Below, one piece after another: positions 60,966 to 64,000 of a stretch of 64,000 bases of DNA. The notes under the pieces were generated by a model. That model was not told the DNA's origin and ran no database searches. It worked only from the letters and a program-made list of their open reading frames with translations. The stretch's first letter is position 1; every line of letters starts with the position of its first letter. Origin of the DNA: Streptomyces leeuwenhoekii (GTDB lineage Bacteria; Actinomycetota; Actinomycetes; Streptomycetales; Streptomycetaceae); contig NZ_LN831789.1 of assembly GCF_001013905.1 (NCBI RefSeq), forward strand, positions 68,227-132,226. Reading direction: 5' to 3'. A program made the translations under genes and the position numbers.

Positions 60966-61334
60966 CCTTGCACATGCCCGCCCTGCGAATGTGCGGGTGA
61001 GAGCGAAGCTCGCCGCGCGGGGCACACATCACCGCCGCCACCTGGACCGACGCCCCACTCCACCCATCCGGCGCACTTGATCCTTCCCGGCCCTGTGCAG
61101 CCGTCTGGGGCGTTCTGACGCCTTCCGGGCTCCCGCGACGCGATCAAGGCCCTCAGAGGCGCTCACAGCGCCGTACAGCGCCTCGCCCGCACACACGGCG
61201 TTGTTGACCGGGAGGCGTCGACACCGACAGACCGCGCTCAGCCGCCTCCTCGGCGCTGGCCGCCCCGCTCCATGAAGGGTGCAAGGCGCCTCTGCTGCTC
61301 GCCGGGCCGGATGCAGCACGGACCTCCCCGTCGT

Positions 61335-61366
61335 GCAGCAACGATGCAGCGCAGCAACGATGCAGC
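61335..61366. repeat. 16-bp tandem repeat, iteron-like
   Basis: GCAGCAACGATGCAGC occurs twice in tandem. The 8-mer GCAGCAAC/GTTGCTGC also occurs at 61441, 61504, 61570 and 61590. Confidence 0.6.
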
Positions 61367-61563
61367 GCAGTAATCGCACGCCCCAGGTGGCGCAGGGCTG
61401 CTGCTCAGGTAACGAGGCGACCCTCACCGTGCAGCAGCTCGTTGCTGCACCGGGCCAGCTACGCGGTCGCGGCGGCCATCGCCGGCCTGCTGCCCGGGAG
61501 GCCGTTGCTGCGCCCGGACGCTCGCACGGCACTGTCAGCCCTCGCTGACCGAAGCCGTTGTTT

Positions 61564-61603
61564 CGTGGCGTTGCTGCCACGGTTCTGTGGCAGCAACGCC
61601 ACG
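61564..61603. repeat. 17-bp perfect hairpin
   Basis: CGTGGCGTTGCTGCCAC and its exact complement surround GGTTCT. Each arm contains the GTTGCTGC 8-mer. It lies just before the first TGTTCT palindrome. Confidence 0.7.
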
Positions 61604-61610
61604 GTCCCGT

Positions 61611-61630
61611 TGTTCTGCTGCTCCAGAACA
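61611..61630. promoter_or_regulatory. TGTTCT-N8-AGAACA palindrome 1
   Basis: TGTTCTGCTGCTCCAGAACA, followed by AAGCCGGTTCACCTGGTGCT, a tail shared with copies 2 and 3. Confidence 0.7.
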
Positions 61631-61699
61631 AGCCGGTTCACCTGGTGCTACCGGACGCCAGCTTCGCGATCCGCGCCATGCCGGAGCTCGGCGCTGGCT

Positions 61700-61719
61700 T
61701 GTTCTGCCCTCCCAGAACA
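61700..61719. promoter_or_regulatory. TGTTCT-N8-AGAACA palindrome 2
   Basis: TGTTCTGCCCTCCCAGAACA with extended arms (GGCT before, AGCC after), then GGTTTAGCTAGTGCTACCG. Confidence 0.75.
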
Positions 61720-61811
61720 AGCCGGTTTAGCTAGTGCTACCGCGAGGGCCACGAAGAAGGCGCTGCACCAGGGGTGCAGCGCCTTGGGTGCTACGTCGGC
61801 CGGGCCGGCAT

Positions 61812-62228
61812 TCAGCCGGTGGCGGAGAGGTTGGCCACCTGCGCGGCGAACCGGGCCCGTCGTTGCTCGGTGAAACTCTCGGGGTTGGCGGCCTTGATCT
61901 CTGGCACGGCCATGGGGGAGGAGACCGCACCGCCGGTGAGCAGCGGGTGGAGCTGGTAGCGGCCGTCCTCGAGGCCCCACGCCAGGCCGCACTCGCGCAG
62001 CTCCTTGAAGCCGCGGTTCACGGTTGGCTTGCTCGCGCCCAGCTCGCGTGCCATCTCGTTCTGGCTGATCTCAGCAGTGCCGGTCTCCGGATCGCTGAGG
62101 TACAGCAGCTGGTCCAGAACGCGGCGGCCGGCGGTGGAGACGTCGACCAGGGCCAGGAGGCGCAGGACGTCACGGGAGATCGTGACGGGGGCCTCGGTCG
62201 GAGGGCCGGGGACGTAAGAGCTACTCAC
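61812..62228 (-). CDS. winged-helix replication-type protein, 138 aa
   Basis: GTG 62228. Residues about 15-85: ISRDVLRLLALVDVSTAGRR and EISQNEMARELGASKPTVNR GFKELRECGLAW form a winged helix like that of RepL/MarR-type plasmid initiators. The last 50 residues are Pro/Ala-rich and disordered. It follows the 206-aa gene with a 59-base gap and both lie between clusters of palindromes. Initiator or copy-control protein by context. Confidence 0.7.
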   Translation of the reverse strand: MSSSYVPGPPTEAPVTISRDVLRLLALVDVSTAGRRVLDQLLYLSDPETGTAEISQNEMARELGASKPTVNRGFKELRECGLAWGLEDGRYQLHPLLTGGAVSSPMAVPEIKAANPESFTEQRRARFAAQVANLSATG

Positions 62229-62287
62229 GGAGCCTCACCACTTCCGATCAGGTCGAGACGCTGTAACCGAGGATATGCCGCGCGACG

Positions 62288-62908
62288 TCATGCGCTCGCC
62301 TTGCGTACGGGCCGCCGCTGCCGCAGCGTGACGACCTTCTCCTTGCGGCGGGCGGCCTCGGCGGCCTTCTTCTCCGCCTCGCGCGCCTGGCGCCACTCGG
62401 TGGGGTAGTCGGGGTGCGGGATGACGCAGGCCGGGCCCTTGGCGTCGTTCCAGAGCTTCTGCCACTTCTCCTGCTCGCCGGAGGTGCCGGCGACCGTGAG
62501 CCACGGGTTCAGCTGGAGGACGCCGCGCTTGGCGCTGCGCATCCAGCCGATGTGCGCGAAGAACTGGCTGGCCTCGTTCACGGAAGCCGCGGAGAGGTTG
62601 CACCGGGCCTGGAGGTCGCGCTGGTTGGTCTTCACGAAGCCGCGGGGGGCCGCGCGCTCCTTGTCGTCGGCCCGGTTGGCGCTCTGCAGCGCCATGAGCT
62701 GGCACCAGACCTGGAACCAGCTCCCGGGCATCTTCAGGCTGCCGAGCACGTTCAGCAGCAGCCGGGCGTCCAGCACGTAGCCGCTGACCTCCGCGCTCGC
62801 GGCGAACTCCCGGCCCTGGATCTTCTCCACGCCCAGGATCAAGCCGCCCTTGCCGTCCGACCGCGCGACCACGCGCTCGCCGGGGCGGACGATCGGCAGC
62901 TGTTCCAT
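62288..62908 (-). CDS. winged-helix replication-type protein, 206 aa
   Basis: ATG 62908 has GGAGGA eight bases upstream; the earlier GTG at 62914 is too close to it. The N-terminus (6-55) looks like a beta-rich small domain (IVRPGERVVARSDGKGGLIL). About 55-145 (MPGSWFQVWCQLMALQSANR; RGFVKTNQRDLQARCNLSAA SVNEASQFFAHIGWM) form a winged helix of RepL type. The C-terminus is a basic helix (ARRKEKVVTLRQRRPVRKAS). Three TGTTCT palindromes lie 65-185 bases upstream. Confidence 0.75.
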   Translation of the reverse strand: MEQLPIVRPGERVVARSDGKGGLILGVEKIQGREFAASAEVSGYVLDARLLLNVLGSLKMPGSWFQVWCQLMALQSANRADDKERAAPRGFVKTNQRDLQARCNLSAASVNEASQFFAHIGWMRSAKRGVLQLNPWLTVAGTSGEQEKWQKLWNDAKGPACVIPHPDYPTEWRQAREAEKKAAEAARRKEKVVTLRQRRPVRKASA

Positions 62909-62971
62909 CAGCACAGTCCTCCAGAGATGATCAACGTTTCGGGGAGCACGGTAGCACTAGGTAAACCGGCT

Positions 62972-62991
62972 TGTTCTGGAGGGGCAGAACA
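62972..62991. promoter_or_regulatory. TGTTCT-N8-AGAACA palindrome 3
   Basis: TGTTCTGGAGGGGCAGAACA, preceded by CGGTAGCACTAGGTAAACC, the inverted form of the tail after copy 2. It is 64 bases upstream of the 206-aa gene. Confidence 0.75.
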
Positions 62992-63037
62992 AACGGTGGC
63001 TCACAGTGACCTGATGGGTCGTCAGCTACGGGGGGTG

Positions 63038-63094
63038 TTTGTTCTAGGTTTCCAGAACACCCGGGACGCGTTTGTTCTGGAAACCTAGAACAAA
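63038..63094. promoter_or_regulatory. TGTTCT palindromes 4 and 5 in a 22-bp inverted repeat
   Basis: TGTTCTAGGTTTCCAGAACA (63040) and TGTTCTGGAAACCTAGAACA (63073) are each TGTTCT-N8-AGAACA, and together form 22-bp perfect inverted arms around a 13-base spacer, 130-185 bases upstream of the 206-aa gene. Confidence 0.8.
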
Positions 63095-63756
63095 CGGTTT
63101 CGCATCACCGCAGGTCAGGGCCTGTTTCGGCGCGGAACGCTCTTATGTGTCACTAGAGCTCAACCACCACGCGAACCCCGCTCGACACGCCACGGTGCGT
63201 ACGGGGCGAGCGGCTGACAGCGGCGGGCGTGTCGCCGTCGACAACCACCGGATCGTGGGCGCCGGCCTCTGTGGCTGAGCTCGCTTCGCGCGCGGCACCG
63301 TGCCCAGGTGCAGGTCGTGGACAGCAGCAGCGGCCCTGCGTCTCGGGTGGTGTCGACCGTGACGCTCAAAAGCACAGAGGCGTGGCCGGTGCCGGTGGGT
63401 GGCTCCGCCGCCCGGCCCAGGGGCCGTTCGACTCCGGTACCTCCGTACGCCGGAACTCCGGCTTTCCGGTATCCGGGGTGCTGTTCTGTGGCTGAGGTTT
63501 GAAGCGTCCCAAGTCGTAATTCCTCGCCTGAGTGAGGGAGCGAAATACCGGCGCTGACCACTCATCAAATTGAGTGCTCCGCCTAGGCGGTTGAGGGGTG
63601 TCCCCTATCTTCGCCAACGTTACATGCTGCATCAACCTGAGCCACGCGCTACACTGGAACCCGACACGAACGAGCGACCCCCCACCCTCGTAGCCAGCCC
63701 GGCCCGCGCCAGCGGGCCCAGGCGGTTCTGGAGGCGCAGCCGGAAGGACCGTCAGG

Positions 63757-63995
63757 TGGGGGAGCGCAGCGAACCCGCCGGGAGCGCCCCCCGCTCTCCC
63801 AACTCCCGTACTGGAGGCCCCACTAGCCGCACCGTCAGACTCCGGGCGGCCGGGCCGCGCACCGGGCGGCCCGCCGGGCGCGCAGCGGCCGGCCCCACCG
63901 CCTCCTGGAGCGCAGCGGAGGGAGGCGCCCTCGCATCGCGAGGGCCTAAGCGGGAGCGCAGCGACCGCCCCGCTTGCTCCGGGCGTAGCCCGGAG
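63757..63995. repeat. telomere-like palindromes at the right edge
   Basis: GCCCTCGC-ATC-GCGAGGGC (63927-63945) and CTCCGGGC-GTA-GCCCGGAG (63977-63995) are perfect hairpins with 3-base centres. GGAGCGCAGCG occurs three times (about 63759, 63907, 63953). Streptomyces chromosome and plasmid ends consist of such small palindromes with purine-rich loops. Confidence 0.55.
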
Positions 63996-64000
63996 GGACC

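Larger units (their letters stand above)
60966..61811. other. 846-base repeat-rich non-coding region
   Basis: No gene supported. It contains a 16-bp tandem repeat (61335-61366), six copies of GTTGCTGC in either orientation, a GTGCAGCA/TGCTGCAC stem (61429-61450), a 17-bp hairpin (61564-61603) and two TGTTCT-N8-AGAACA palindromes (61611, 61700). It lies downstream of two replication-type genes and is a good origin candidate. Confidence 0.6.
62909..64000. other. 1.1-kb non-coding end region with operators and telomere-like hairpins
   Basis: No gene supported. The first 190 bases hold three palindromes. From 63100 to 63650 I see only short frames and a CGCCTAGGCG palindrome (63580) with an AGGGG-TGT-CCCCT stem. 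From 63640 GC content rises and short palindromes with GTA, ATC or GCA centres repeat up to the edge. Confidence 0.55.

Noticed and set aside
61029..61631. A minus-strand frame of 200 codons across the repeat-rich gap
   Set aside because: It is built from the repeats and hairpins, has no RBS and no family-like segment.
63143..63635. Short frames on both strands in the last kilobase
   Set aside because: None has an RBS or recognisable content; the region looks non-coding.

Overview
The window is very GC-rich DNA with GTG/TTG starts and GTGA or TGATG overlaps between neighbouring genes. It encodes actinobacterial families (WhiB, DUF2637/SpdB-like, Tap, Tpg) and has rare TTA codons in a peptide-antibiotic cluster. 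Together these indicate Streptomyces. A tap-tpg pair (44.3-47.1 kb), a second damaged tpg (57.8 kb), replication-type winged-helix genes next to iteron-like repeats, and telomere-style palindromes in the last 250 bases point to a linear replicon, probably a linear plasmid, with the right edge of the window close to an end. The lasso-peptide core at 35.2 kb matches my memory of chaxapeptin from Streptomyces leeuwenhoekii; that is recollection, not a search result.

Layout. 0-10 kb: a leftward set of plasmid-type genes, made of a giant Gly/Ser/Lys-rich membrane-anchored protein, a DUF2637 membrane/coiled-coil protein, a WhiB-like Fe-S regulator, and a chain of very small translationally coupled ORFs. 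10-14.3 kb: a GntR-UTRA-GNAT fusion regulator, then an XRE-TPR regulator followed by a RibD-type reductase and a deaminase whose zinc cysteine codon is TGA. 14.3-20.6 kb: 1 kb of structured non-coding DNA, a large winged-helix/zinc-ribbon protein coupled to a DciA-like (DUF721) protein, CRP-type boxes on both sides of that pair, and an ECF-like sigma factor with a helical partner. 20.9-26.8 kb: accessory genes (secreted HNH nuclease, PIG-V-like mannosyltransferase, a pair of inverted duplicated secreted cysteine-rich proteins, a small HTH protein) and a relic that looks like degenerate CRISPR repeats.

26.9-34.3 kb is a graveyard of mobile elements: IS3 relics, a group II intron inserted in an IS701-type gene and cut by an IS5-family element, that IS5 element interrupted by an IS110, which is itself interrupted by a second IS110, then two inverted pieces of another IS5-family element and an IS256 fragment. 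Removing each inner element in turn restores the outer reading frames and gives normal element lengths.

34.4-37.8 kb: GtrA-like protein and a complete lasso peptide core cluster (precursor, cyclase, RRE protein, protease) without an exporter. 38-39.3 kb: a secreted I36-like protein and an RHH/PIN-type toxin-antitoxin pair with a 24-bp palindromic operator. 39.3-44.2 kb: a STAND NTPase with helical repeats, a small acidic protein and a double zeta-kinase protein, which could be a conflict/defence module. 44.3-47.1 kb: tap-tpg. 47.2-53.6 kb: chromosomal-type cargo (VOC proteins, SulP transporter with MerR, TetR with an MFS exporter). 53.6-57.3 kb: an operon of tyrosine integrase, small HTH protein and zinc-ribbon recombinase-like protein, all overlapping. 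57.4-61 kb: frameshifted tpg, HEAT-repeat protein and a frameshifted helical protein. 61-64 kb: two winged-helix replication-type genes bracketed by five copies of a TGTTCT-N8-AGAACA palindrome and by further short repeats, ending in telomere-like hairpins.

Several genes carry single-base frameshifts in G or C runs; these may be true decay or homopolymer errors in the assembly.
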